Origin: an uncultured Bacteroidia bacterium
GTDB lineage: Bacteria > Bacteroidota > Bacteroidia > Bacteroidales > Prolixibacteraceae
DNA: 64,000 nucleotides
NCBI GenBank assembly: GCA_903927965.1
Contig: CAIYPA010000258.1
Span: 1-64,000 of the forward strand
Reading direction: 5' to 3'
Shown here: piece after piece, positions 42,392 through 50,880 of the stretch
Position numbering within the stretch: the stretch's first letter is position 1
How the letters are laid out: each line of letters opens with the position of its first letter
Translations under genes and position numbers: made by a program
Notes under the pieces: model-generated
Told to the model about the DNA's origin: nothing
What the model saw: the letters and a program-made list of their open reading frames with translations, nothing else
Database searches by the model: none

Positions 42392-42886
42392 TTAGTTGAG
42401 CAGTTTTGGGCTCTTCAACAGGTCGGGAAAATAACTTGCGATCAGGCTCAATGCCGAAGCTACTGGCAAACCACCTTCTGAAATCTTTTGCTGCCTTGAA
42501 AATTCTTCCTGTGCCATATATAGGGAATTCAATGAAGGATCATATTTCATGTGTTTTCCGCTTAAAAGCTCGGTTCCAAACGATGATTTTTTGCAGGCAT
42601 AGCGGATTTCCAAATTATTGGAGCGAACAATATAGTCTTTGCAATTTGCACGTTCGTCCAAATAAATCAATACTTTTTTCTGAGCTCTTTCGTAAGTTAC
42701 TTCAAATGTGCGCATCAACTCGCCATCAACAGTCGTTGGGGCAAGTTCCTTAACCTCGTATTTACCGAATGAAGTATTGGAGTCACCTTTCAAATTGATC
42801 GAATTGCCGGCTAAATCGGTTGCTGAAGCCGTTGTGGCAAAAAGTGTAACCATCAGGATTGCAAAAAGTAATTTTAAATTTTTCAT
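42392..42886 (-). CDS. Secreted 164-aa protein, paralog 1
   Basis: Signal peptide MKNLKLLFAILMVTLFATTASA; nearly identical to 43753-44247 product. Confidence 0.85.
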   Translation of the reverse strand: MKNLKLLFAILMVTLFATTASATDLAGNSINLKGDSNTSFGKYEVKELAPTTVDGELMRTFEVTYERAQKKVLIYLDERANCKDYIVRSNNLEIRYACKKSSFGTELLSGKHMKYDPSLNSLYMAQEEFSRQQKISEGGLPVASALSLIASYFPDLLKSPKLLN

Positions 42887-43009
42887 GGTAAATAAGTATT
42901 AAATTGTTATTGTTTTTAATGTTTACATCAACCTCTTAACAATACACGTGCCAAAATATGTACAACACTGATATATTGATATATACAAGTAATCATAGCC
43001 TCATTTCCC

Positions 43010-43063
43010 TGTACGATTGTGAAAAACTGATGTTCATAAACGAACGATTGCCATCAATATGTT
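43010..43063. promoter_or_regulatory. Conserved upstream element, copy 1
   Basis: tgtacgattgtgaaaaactgatgttcataaacgaacgattgccatcaatatgtt; matches element at 44386-44439. Confidence 0.55.
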
Positions 43064-43154
43064 TAATAGATAGAATTTGGAGAAACTTTTACTGGTCATT
43101 TTTTTTTAATTTGCTAATTTTTAACTTAGTTTGTTCCCAGAAATCACATTGCAC

Positions 43155-43616
43155 ATGAAAATATTGAAGAAGATTTCGATCCTGATTACAATGTTCCTTT
43201 TATTTGGCTGTAGTGTCCATAAAAAAATATGTCCTTGTCAGGCTCCTGCCGTACTAAAACTGGGCAAGAAAGAGATTTCGATCAAGGCGAAGCTAAGTGA
43301 ATCAGATAGTTTAGGTTCGACCGGAATGAAAATAGGTATCCTGCTTTCTACACTCGACCAAAGTAGTTTTCCTTCTGGCATTTCTGCCGATTATTATTAC
43401 CTCCGTTCATCCAATCTTGAGCGCGAAGCTTTCACCGGCCATTTCTCTAAGATTAATCTCGACTATGCAAATGGATCATTGGAACTTGGTGCATTCAATG
43501 ATCTCAAATGGGGAAAAGATGAATTAATTGATGTTGCGGTCCATCTGGTCCAGAAACATGGGAAAAAGCTGTTCATCAAGCGAGAGGCAGTACAGATTCA
43601 ATCAAATGGTCACTAA
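43155..43616 (+). CDS. Hypothetical lipoprotein
   Basis: MKILKKISILITMFLLFGCSVHKK lipobox; internal ATG used in the 43131 ORF. Confidence 0.7.
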   Translation: MKILKKISILITMFLLFGCSVHKKICPCQAPAVLKLGKKEISIKAKLSESDSLGSTGMKIGILLSTLDQSSFPSGISADYYYLRSSNLEREAFTGHFSKINLDYANGSLELGAFNDLKWGKDELIDVAVHLVQKHGKKLFIKREAVQIQSNGH

Positions 43617-43664
43617 AAGGCAACTGTTTTAAACTTTCGATACAGCTTTGATATAAAAAAAGAA

Positions 43665-43690
43665 ACCTGCCGGAAAACTCTCCGGCAGGT
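43665..43690 (-). terminator. Hairpin terminator
   Basis: ACCTGCCGGA-aaactc-TCCGGCAGGT perfect stem 3' of the 43753-44247 gene; same stem as 42303-42326. Confidence 0.75.
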
Positions 43691-43752
43691 GTTGTGAACA
43701 TTTAGCAATCTGATCTATTGCTGTATATATCTTTGGATTATCGGGTATTTTC

Positions 43753-44247
43753 TTAGTTGAGCAGATTTGTGTTCTTCAAAAGGTCGGGATAGTAGCTGGC
43801 GATCAGGCTCAATGCTGATGTCACTGGCAAACCACCTTCCGAAATCTTTTGTTGCCTTGCAAATTCATCTTGTGCCAAATAAAGCGAATTCAAAGAAGGA
43901 TTGTATTTCATGTGTTTTCCGGCTAAAATCTCGGTCCCAAATGATGATTTTTTACAAGCATAACGAATTTCCAGGTTATTTGAGCGGACGATATAATCGC
44001 GGCATTTTGCACGTTGGTCTAAATAGACCAGGACGGTTTTTTGAGCTTTTTCATAGGTTACCTCAAATGTGCGCATCAACTCACCATCAACAGTTGCAGG
44101 TGCAAGTTCTTTAACCTCGTATTTTCCAAACGGGGTATTGGAATCCCCTTTCAGGTTGATCGAATTACCGGCTAAATCGGTTGCAGAGGCAGTAGTGGCA
44201 AATAAGGTGACCATCAGAATCGCAAAAAGAAAAGTTAAATTTTTCAT
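43753..44247 (-). CDS. Secreted 164-aa protein, paralog 2
   Basis: Same length and nearly identical sequence to 42392-42886 product. Confidence 0.85.
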   Translation of the reverse strand: MKNLTFLFAILMVTLFATTASATDLAGNSINLKGDSNTPFGKYEVKELAPATVDGELMRTFEVTYEKAQKTVLVYLDQRAKCRDYIVRSNNLEIRYACKKSSFGTEILAGKHMKYNPSLNSLYLAQDEFARQQKISEGGLPVTSALSLIASYYPDLLKNTNLLN

Positions 44248-44385
44248 GACAAATAAGTATTAAATTGTTTTTTGTTTTTTAATTGATAACGCTTAGCCTA
44301 GTTACAATAGGCGTGCCAAAGATATTATCTTATTGATTTACTTGCATATAATATTTGCTTGCATTGGAATTGAGTTGGGTTTGCA

Positions 44386-44439
44386 TGTACGGTAGCGAAA
44401 AATTGGTGTCCATAAACGAACGATCAGGACTAATATGTT
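44386..44439. promoter_or_regulatory. Conserved upstream element, copy 2
   Basis: tgtacggtagcgaaaaattggtgtccataaacgaacgatcaggactaatatgtt. Confidence 0.55.
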
Positions 44440-44752
44440 AAGGACATATTTTTATTGGAATTTTTTCTGACTCTTTTTTTGTAGGCATTGCACAATTGAA
44501 ATTTCAATAAAAAAAATCCAGTTTGGTCTCCGCATACTTCATTGAATTGACAGGGAACTAACCAAAGGTTAAGTTACTGAAAGTGGAAAATTCCTCAGTA
44601 CTATAGATTAAATAATTGAAATTTAGATATTTAACTAATAGTTTCGCATTTGAAGCCAAGTTTTGGGAATTATTGTTTATAAAATAAAAAAATCTCCTAC
44701 TTTTGTGCGTGAATTTTGGGCATAAAAAATGTCCGCACTGAAATTCCGATCA

Positions 44753-44840
44753 GGAGAGATGTCCGAGTGGTCGAAGGAGCACGCCTGGAAAGTGTGTGTA
44801 CTCCAAAAGGGTACCGTGGGTTCGAATCCCACTCTCTCCG
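44753..44840 (+). tRNA. tRNA-Ser (anticodon GGA)
   Basis: GGAGAGA...TCTCTCC acceptor with discriminator G; CTGGAAA anticodon loop; GGTTCGAATCC T-arm; long variable arm. Confidence 0.95.
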
Positions 44841-44850
44841 CTGAAAATGA

Positions 44851-44881
44851 GGTTGTTAACGAAAGTTGGCAACCTTTTTTT
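44851..44881 (+). terminator. Rho-independent terminator after tRNA-Ser
   Basis: GGTTGTTAAC-GAAA-GTTGGCAACC (10-bp stem incl. two G-U pairs, GAAA loop) then T7. Confidence 0.88.
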
Positions 44882-44942
44882 ATGAATTTTTCAGAAAAAA
44901 TTTGCTAATAATTGCAAAGATTTGCGTATATTTGAGGGAAAA

Positions 44943-45060
44943 TACTCGCGAAATACTCGCGAAAACAACAAACACTCGCGAAATACTCGCGGAAAACTCG
45001 CGAAAAAAGAGGGGTATTTTAACTGAAAATGGATGTAAAACTCGCGAAATACTCGCGAAA
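44943..45060. repeat. Seven ACTCGCGAAA-like direct repeats upstream of integrase
   Basis: CTCGCG at 44945, 44956, 44975, 44986, 44997, 45041, 45052; four of six intervals are 11 bp. Confidence 0.92.
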
Positions 45061-45072
45061 AATTTGAACATA

Positions 45073-46206
45073 ATGAATATTTCTCCTGCAATTAAAAAAA
45101 CCGAAGTAACGAAAAATGGAAAAGTAAATATTAAAATCCGTATCTCTCATAAAGGAGCATCACGATTTATTGCAACTGAGTTTTATGTTGATCCTTCACA
45201 TTTCAAAGAAAGCGGTACTGTTTCAAGCATTCATCCAAATTCCTCATTTATCAATCTGGAATTAAAACAAATTTTGTTGGCGTACGAAAGAAAACTGATC
45301 AGTGTCGACACTCAAAATTATTCTATTGGTAGAATAGTAGAATTATTGACTGAAAAAGCTGCTATCAACGACTTCTTTTCTTTTTATGAAAAGTTCATTG
45401 CTGAAAAGAAACTGGTGAATATACGGACTTCAGAAATTCATCAAGCCACACTTAATAAGATAAAAAAGTTTGATCAGCGTTTGCCGCTCATGTTTGAAGA
45501 CATTAATGCAGGATGGTTGAAAAAATTTGAAAATTTCATGACCGTTGAAGGTGCAAAAGTAAATGCTGCTGCAATTCATTTTCGAAACATCCGGACGGTG
45601 TTTAATTCAGCAATTGATAATGAAATCATCAATTTGAATATTTATCCTTTCCGTAGATTTAAAATTAAGAGTGCTGAAACTGAAAAAAGATCAATAACGA
45701 TCGATCAACTTAAGGCCATTCGTGACTTTGAAACAAATTGGGAGATAACTGCCCTGGCACGCGATTTTTTTATGTTGTCTTTCTACCTGATTGGAACGAA
45801 TAATGCCGACCTTTATAACCTTAAGACCATGAATGCAGGACGAATCACCTATTCACGCGCTAAAACCCATCGGAAATATTCGATAAAAGTGGAGCCGGAA
45901 GCAGAATTATTGATTAAAAAACTTCAGGGGGAAAATAAGCTGATCATGGTTTCGGAGCATTATGATACAGTTCATAAAATGACACACCAACTGAACAAAG
46001 CGTTAAAAAGAATAATGCCCGACCTTACCATGTACCATGCACGTCATACCTGGGCAACTATTGCTAAAAACAAATGTCGTGCTTCGGAAGAAGATATTGC
46101 TGCAGCACTGGGGCATTCACGTAAAACCGTAACCCAGATCTATATTAACCGTGATCCTTCAATTGTTGACCGTTTGAATCGTGAGGTGATTGATTGTCTC
46201 AAATAA
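45073..46206 (+). CDS. Tyrosine recombinase/integrase (Bacteroidetes mobile-element type)
   Basis: Phage_int_SAM-like mid region; YHARHTWATIAKNKCRASEEDIAAALGHSRKTVTQIYI (R-H-xxR-H..Y). Start moved to ATG 45073 from TTG 44866. Confidence 0.93.
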   Translation: MNISPAIKKTEVTKNGKVNIKIRISHKGASRFIATEFYVDPSHFKESGTVSSIHPNSSFINLELKQILLAYERKLISVDTQNYSIGRIVELLTEKAAINDFFSFYEKFIAEKKLVNIRTSEIHQATLNKIKKFDQRLPLMFEDINAGWLKKFENFMTVEGAKVNAAAIHFRNIRTVFNSAIDNEIINLNIYPFRRFKIKSAETEKRSITIDQLKAIRDFETNWEITALARDFFMLSFYLIGTNNADLYNLKTMNAGRITYSRAKTHRKYSIKVEPEAELLIKKLQGENKLIMVSEHYDTVHKMTHQLNKALKRIMPDLTMYHARHTWATIAKNKCRASEEDIAAALGHSRKTVTQIYINRDPSIVDRLNREVIDCLK

Positions 46207-46286
46207 GTACTCAATAAAATGATTTTGGAAATCTGATTCTTGATCCGATGCATATATTATTTACATCGTTAAGATAACGCAATTTG

Positions 46287-46949
46287 CTAAAGCATTGTTG
46301 TTTTTGATATTACAGCCTTGATTACAAAGATCTTGTGTATCTTTGATAAATGGAATTCCCTTGGTTCATATTGCTGGTTTTCACTAGCAAGTTGCCAATG
46401 TTGTGAATCTTTTCCTTTGTGAATGTACTTAAGGTATGCTTCCCCATTACCCATCTGGATTACGTAAGCATGACCATAAACGACATATTCACTTCTTACT
46501 TCTTTAATTCCTATAATCTGTCCACTACAATATTTGGGGTACATCGAATCCCCGAAAACATTAATAAAGGCTTGCACATCCAGGTTGGGAATACATATTG
46601 GAATACTGTTATTTAGTTCATTATCTGTTAAAAAATCAAGCCCCGCGCTCACATTAATATCAGGAAAATAGGGAACCGTAACCAAGGGTTTTTCAAACTT
46701 CTGGCTATTACCGACTAATGGTTTATCCTTTAATAACGAACCTATTCCGGTAAGCAGCCAGTCATTTGAAATATCCGAAAAAGCGTATGCAATACCCTGT
46801 ATTACATTTAAACCTGCTCCTTTCTTGTTGTTCAATACTTCATTGACAGTGGTATTAGAAACCCCAATTCTTTCTGCAAAGTCTCTTTGATTTAAACCAC
46901 TGTAAATCTGCACTTCCTTAACTCTTTTGTTGATCTCTATATCAGACAT
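46287..46949 (-). CDS. XRE HTH + S24 peptidase (CI/LexA-like) repressor
   Basis: LNQRDFAERIGVSNTTVNEVLNNKKGAGLNVIQGIAYAF; FGDSMYPKYCSGQIIGI; GEAYLKYI. Confidence 0.9.
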   Translation of the reverse strand: MSDIEINKRVKEVQIYSGLNQRDFAERIGVSNTTVNEVLNNKKGAGLNVIQGIAYAFSDISNDWLLTGIGSLLKDKPLVGNSQKFEKPLVTVPYFPDINVSAGLDFLTDNELNNSIPICIPNLDVQAFINVFGDSMYPKYCSGQIIGIKEVRSEYVVYGHAYVIQMGNGEAYLKYIHKGKDSQHWQLASENQQYEPREFHLSKIHKIFVIKAVISKTTML

Positions 46950-46977
46950 TTTATTTATATTAATTATAAACTGCGTA

Positions 46978-46999
46978 AAATACTATTTTTGTAGTATTT
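46978..46999. promoter_or_regulatory. Candidate repressor operator palindrome
   Basis: AAATACTA-tttttg-TAGTATTT perfect 8-6-8 inverted repeat 29 bp upstream of repressor ATG. Confidence 0.6.
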
Positions 47000-47006
47000 G
47001 CTTTTG

Positions 47007-47038
47007 TTGGTTATGTGGTACGCTTTTGTTTAAATTTG
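47007..47038 (+). promoter_or_regulatory. Candidate Bacteroidetes-type promoter for the element's rightward genes
   Basis: TAAATTTG (47031-47038) matches -7 TAnnTTTG; TTGG at 47007 is 20 bp upstream. Confidence 0.45.
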
Positions 47039-47333
47039 CAACTCAGTCAATAATGTAACTAAGATGAAAACAAAGAACAAAAATCCGAAGATTAAACAGG
47101 CAATTACAACCAGCTTTTCGAAACCTCTAAACAACAGACTTTTAAAGATTCATTTAAGGCTTATCCTTATAAAAAATGCTATTCTTTCATCAGCAAAGAA
47201 CCTTAAATTTAATTGTCATTATCAACTTAAATACTTGAATAATATGGATTTTCCATAAGCGATTCTTTAAATACCTAACCCAAAAATAATGTTTCAAATG
47301 TAAACAAGAATCTATATTAATACAATACTATAA

Positions 47334-47564
47334 ATGGCACATAAAGGTAATTTCAAAAGAGCATACGGCAAATTAAAAGTAAAAGAAGCACCTATCGTAA
47401 AGGAAACAATTATGAAAAGGTGCAATTGGTCCAATCAGACCTTCAGTCACAAAAAAGATGGTAAAAGGAGTTATACATTGGATGAGATCGATACAGTTGC
47501 GATTACTTTCAGAGCTTTTGGTCTTGATGCCTGGTCAGGGGAAGAAATCATGCTAAACTCTTGA
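47334..47564 (+). CDS. Small hypothetical protein (phage-type, possible regulator)
   Basis: 76 aa, basic; first ORF of rightward block. Confidence 0.6.
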   Translation: MAHKGNFKRAYGKLKVKEAPIVKETIMKRCNWSNQTFSHKKDGKRSYTLDEIDTVAITFRAFGLDAWSGEEIMLNS

Positions 47565-47568
47565 ATCC

Positions 47569-47805
47569 ATGGTAATAGACACCCCAAGACTAACCAAAGC
47601 CGAAGACCAGATTGTACGGCTAAAATTGCAGGGTCTGACTCGAAAACAGATTGCTGAATTCACAAAACGTTCAAAGGGAACCATTCAAAGGCACTTTCAA
47701 AATGTTTATGAAAAATTAAATATACAGAGTGAGATTGATCTTTATAACTGGTATGCTGAAAATGTTCTTAAGATCAACATCCGCAATTTATTACATAAGG
47801 ACTAG
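47569..47805 (+). CDS. LuxR/GerE-type HTH protein
   Basis: LTKAEDQIVRLKLQGLTRKQIAEFTKRSKGTIQRHFQNVYEKLNI. Confidence 0.8.
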   Translation: MVIDTPRLTKAEDQIVRLKLQGLTRKQIAEFTKRSKGTIQRHFQNVYEKLNIQSEIDLYNWYAENVLKINIRNLLHKD

Positions 47806-47846
47806 CTCTAACCTTTATTTAATTAATTATAATTCAATGCTTTACA

Positions 47847-48143
47847 GTGATTATGAAAAATGAAAACGCAATTAGCGATGATTATTTGTCGGATTTGATG
47901 ATCCGAACAGCAAATCTTGGAGCAAAAATAGCCTTGCAGGATGCAGGTGTGATTAAAAATACAATCACTCTTGCTGAGATCAAAAAATTGAACGGTGTTA
48001 AAATGGCAAATGCCGCCCGGATAGCTCCAGGAATAAAGTGGAAACCAATTGGTAAAGGTGGGAGAACCTCTGGAGTATATTGTCTCCGAACCGAGTTTGA
48101 AAAGTTTTTGTTTTCAAGGGAATTTGACTTTAACAAAAAATAA
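47847..48143 (+). CDS. Hypothetical protein, possible DNA-binding
   Basis: 98-aa ORF in rightward block. Confidence 0.55.
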   Translation: MIMKNENAISDDYLSDLMIRTANLGAKIALQDAGVIKNTITLAEIKKLNGVKMANAARIAPGIKWKPIGKGGRTSGVYCLRTEFEKFLFSREFDFNKK

Positions 48144-48257
48144 TCAATGAGATATCCAGTATTTTTTAAAATTTCAATTGTGATTTGATTCTAATTCAAC
48201 ACCTTCAATGCCACAGGTTTGTAACCAGGCAAGCAGAAATCTTATTAATAAAAAACA

Positions 48258-48590
48258 ATGAAGAAGAACTACACATTGAACAATTTTTACTCGCAGGTGA
48301 AATCCCTGATCGAAAAACACAATTGCACCGATCCAGGATGCAACATAAGGGTACAGTTTGAGATAGCCGAGGACCTCAAGAAGAATGGCCGGCCACGCCT
48401 CGATTGTACCGTCTCATATGAGAGGGACCATGAATTCGTGTTTTTTTCATCTGCCAGTACCCCTGAAACGGCACTTTGCAAATTCGAGGAAGAACTCACA
48501 GAAGCACGTGGCCATATGCCACAAACCGTTTCGGTCGATCTGGACGCCGGCCCTGCTTTGCAGGAAATTTTGGCCGTCCAGGAAAACTGA
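48258..48590 (+). CDS. Hypothetical protein
   Basis: 110-aa ORF in rightward block. Confidence 0.55.
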   Translation: MKKNYTLNNFYSQVKSLIEKHNCTDPGCNIRVQFEIAEDLKKNGRPRLDCTVSYERDHEFVFFSSASTPETALCKFEEELTEARGHMPQTVSVDLDAGPALQEILAVQEN

Positions 48591-48593
48591 TTA

Positions 48594-48692
48594 CCCCACG
48601 GTGGGGCAAAGCCGTCGTTCTTTAATTAAATCCCATGGCGGTGGGGAAAATGGCCATTCGGGCCGGAGGTTTAACGCTCCGGTCCATGGCCA
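48594..48692. other. Structured intergenic DNA: palindrome plus nested hairpin
   Basis: CCCCAC-g-GTGGGG (48594-48606); TGGCCAT(48651)...GGCCGGAG-gtttaacg-CTCCGGTC...ATGGCCA(48692). Confidence 0.75.
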
Positions 48693-48756
48693 AATTTCAA
48701 GCTACGGGACTAAATCAATAAATTTTCATCAATACACACTAAAACAAACAATTACA

Positions 48757-49107
48757 ATGGACTACAACATTTATAAATTCCTTAAACAAACCTTTAACCC
48801 CAGGTTGACAACACGGGACATGGAGACCAGCCCAACAAGGTGCGGATGTGAATACAGGATCAGCACAATGGATTTTGAGGACGACAAGCCCCATTTCCCT
48901 ACACTGGCCGTTGGTGCAATCAACACCGGTCAGGGGTGGACCATCAGGGCCACCTGGAACCAATATGGCGAATGTACGGTCGAAAACAGAAGGATAAAAT
49001 CATTTGACTTGGTCACCCCTGCACAGAAAGAGATCAACGATGCAAAGCCTGTGTTCATATTTTTTGCGGCTTTTATAATATTTATAATCATCTCAATATT
49101 AGGATAA
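48757..49107 (+). CDS. Hypothetical protein with C-terminal TM helix
   Basis: 116 aa from ATG 48757; C-terminus VFIFFAAFIIFIIISILG. Confidence 0.6.
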   Translation: MDYNIYKFLKQTFNPRLTTRDMETSPTRCGCEYRISTMDFEDDKPHFPTLAVGAINTGQGWTIRATWNQYGECTVENRRIKSFDLVTPAQKEINDAKPVFIFFAAFIIFIIISILG

Positions 49108-49415
49108 TGAATATAGCAGTTATTGGCGATTACGAATCGCAGGAGTACAAGCTGTTGCTTGAGCGCGTCAAAATATTAAAGTGCGAAGAGGATGTAATCG
49201 ACCTTTCGCGGCACCTGAGGTTGGTATGGCACAAAAAGAACGAAGCCCGTTTTGCCGACATCAAAAATGCCCACCAAATTGTCATTTGTGGCGACTGGGA
49301 CAATTATATCGATGCAAAAAGGGATATTACCTATGCACAAACCCTGAACAAAGAGTGTTTTGTCGAATATGGCGGACAGTTCCTTCCATTCCCCCAATAT
49401 GCCAGAAGGTTATGA
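49107..49415 (+). CDS. Hypothetical protein, possibly nucleoside-deoxyribosyltransferase/DUF4406-like fold
   Basis: MNIAVIGDYES..; start overlaps previous stop (TAATG). Confidence 0.55.
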   Translation: MNIAVIGDYESQEYKLLLERVKILKCEEDVIDLSRHLRLVWHKKNEARFADIKNAHQIVICGDWDNYIDAKRDITYAQTLNKECFVEYGGQFLPFPQYARRL

Positions 49416-49663
49416 AAAAACTTGCAACAGTGTTCGCCACAGGGTTTGCCCAGGTCTTTTTGGTCTCGGCAAACACTTATTTTATCAGCCGCACTACCTG
49501 GATTGGGATCGCCTTTTGTGGATTTGGCATATCCTATTTATGGACTGTCAATGTCAGAAGGGTGTCCATCGGTACCAAGGCCGAGCAATTTGTCTATTCA
49601 TCAGGTGCCATGCTTGGAGGGCTGACCGGAGTGCTGTTGGCCAAAAATATCAAACCGAACTGA
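49412..49663 (+). CDS. Small membrane protein (two predicted TM segments)
   Basis: MKKLATVFATGFAQVFLVSANTYFISRTTWIGIAFCGFGISYLW; ATGA overlap with previous gene. Confidence 0.6.
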   Translation: MKKLATVFATGFAQVFLVSANTYFISRTTWIGIAFCGFGISYLWTVNVRRVSIGTKAEQFVYSSGAMLGGLTGVLLAKNIKPN

Positions 49664-49678
49664 CAAAAACATCCGACC

Positions 49679-50347
49679 ATGCCATCGATCAACATTAGAA
49701 AAAGCTTTGCGCCGGGAATTTTGGCTTCTATCGACAAGGGGTACGCAAAACGGACAGGGATAAAACCAACGGTTGCCACAATCCGGATAAACCGCCCATT
49801 AAGAAAGGCAAATGATCTGGATAGTGTTATAATTGAGGATTTTCCAACTGGTTCAATTCGGACAAAGGAGAGAAAAGCGATAAAAAAGGGGGACACATTG
49901 CGCTTTTTTACCGGTTACCGGACAAAAAAAGTGCGGTTCCTTGGCAAAGTGGCCTGCCTCAAAACAGAGAAGGTCGTTTTTCAGGAAACTGCCCCTGGTA
50001 TTTTCTCCCTCGAATTGGATGGTATCGGACTTAATGACATGAAAATACAGAAAATTGCCGTTGAAAGTGGGTTTGTCTCGTCAAAGGCAATGTTTGATTG
50101 GTTGCCCAAAACAATGGGGTCTCCAATCACAGGAGAAAGGATCCACCTTGCAAATTCGTACAACCGCAAATACTATCTGCACAAACGGACAAAGGAGCTT
50201 GGTGTCAGGATACAATTGACCAAATGTGGTCGGACCATTGAAGTGGAAACCGACCAGGTCGATACCGTAATGAAAAGCAAGCACGTCTCGGAGCTTGCCA
50301 ACAAGCACAGCTATGGCATACAAGTCATTAACCCATTATTCAAATGA
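49679..50347 (+). CDS. Hypothetical protein
   Basis: 222-aa ORF between coupled neighbours. Confidence 0.6.
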   Translation: MPSINIRKSFAPGILASIDKGYAKRTGIKPTVATIRINRPLRKANDLDSVIIEDFPTGSIRTKERKAIKKGDTLRFFTGYRTKKVRFLGKVACLKTEKVVFQETAPGIFSLELDGIGLNDMKIQKIAVESGFVSSKAMFDWLPKTMGSPITGERIHLANSYNRKYYLHKRTKELGVRIQLTKCGRTIEVETDQVDTVMKSKHVSELANKHSYGIQVINPLFK

Positions 50348-50568
50348 ACAATCCAAATTTACTACATATCGAACTTGACCCGGTCGATGCGATGCTGATC
50401 ATGAGCGTCCTTCAAATGGTAAGGGACCCATCCTTCCCTTTTAAGGGCTTGACCAGGGCAATTGACAACTACAATGCCACAGTGGTCAAAAACATTTCGC
50501 CAGAACAGGTCCGGGAGGCAAACGATGCATTGGCAATGTACCAGTTATTGGCGCAAGCAGGGCTATGA
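50344..50568 (+). CDS. Hypothetical protein
   Basis: 74 aa; ATGA coupling to both neighbours. Confidence 0.6.
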   Translation: MNNPNLLHIELDPVDAMLIMSVLQMVRDPSFPFKGLTRAIDNYNATVVKNISPEQVREANDALAMYQLLAQAGL

Positions 50569-50870
50569 AAGAGATAGTCACAATATATCAGGGACGTCCG
50601 CGGCCTTCCTATTTCTATATCATACAGCCGGTCCCTGGCCTTGAGTTTTTTGTCAACCAGGAAATCAGGTGCGTCCATCCAAGGACAATGCAGGAAACCT
50701 TTGGCACAGTAACGGAGTTCTTCTGGACCTTCGACTGGGAGGAACCGCCCCGTGGTTTTTTGATGGGAATTTTTGGCGTTGAGCCGGCACTCCTGCGCGA
50801 GGTCCTTTTGGCAACAGATCCCGGATACAAAGACAGTTGGGCCAGGTTGATCCTGATCAAAGAAAAATAA
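50565..50870 (+). CDS. Hypothetical protein
   Basis: 101 aa; ATGA coupling to previous gene. Confidence 0.6.
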   Translation: MKEIVTIYQGRPRPSYFYIIQPVPGLEFFVNQEIRCVHPRTMQETFGTVTEFFWTFDWEEPPRGFLMGIFGVEPALLREVLLATDPGYKDSWARLILIKEK

Positions 50871-50880
50871 AAAGCTTTTT

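Noticed and set aside
43010-43063. LytTR-type direct-repeat binding site in the conserved upstream element
   Set aside because: Individual 9-mers partly fit the LytTR consensus, but the spacing does not match the usual 12-13 bp gap.
44866-45072. N-terminal extension of the integrase ORF (TTG start)
   Set aside because: It is built from the CTCGCG DNA repeats and the tRNA terminator; integrase homology begins at ATG 45073.
47064-47258. 64-aa basic ORF at the start of the rightward transcript
   Set aside because: Low-complexity Lys/Leu/Asn composition in AT-rich leader DNA; could be real but not supportable.
48385-48756. Upstream part of ORF 48385-49107
   Set aside because: Overlaps the 48258-48590 gene and the hairpin region; ATG at 48757 is the plausible start.
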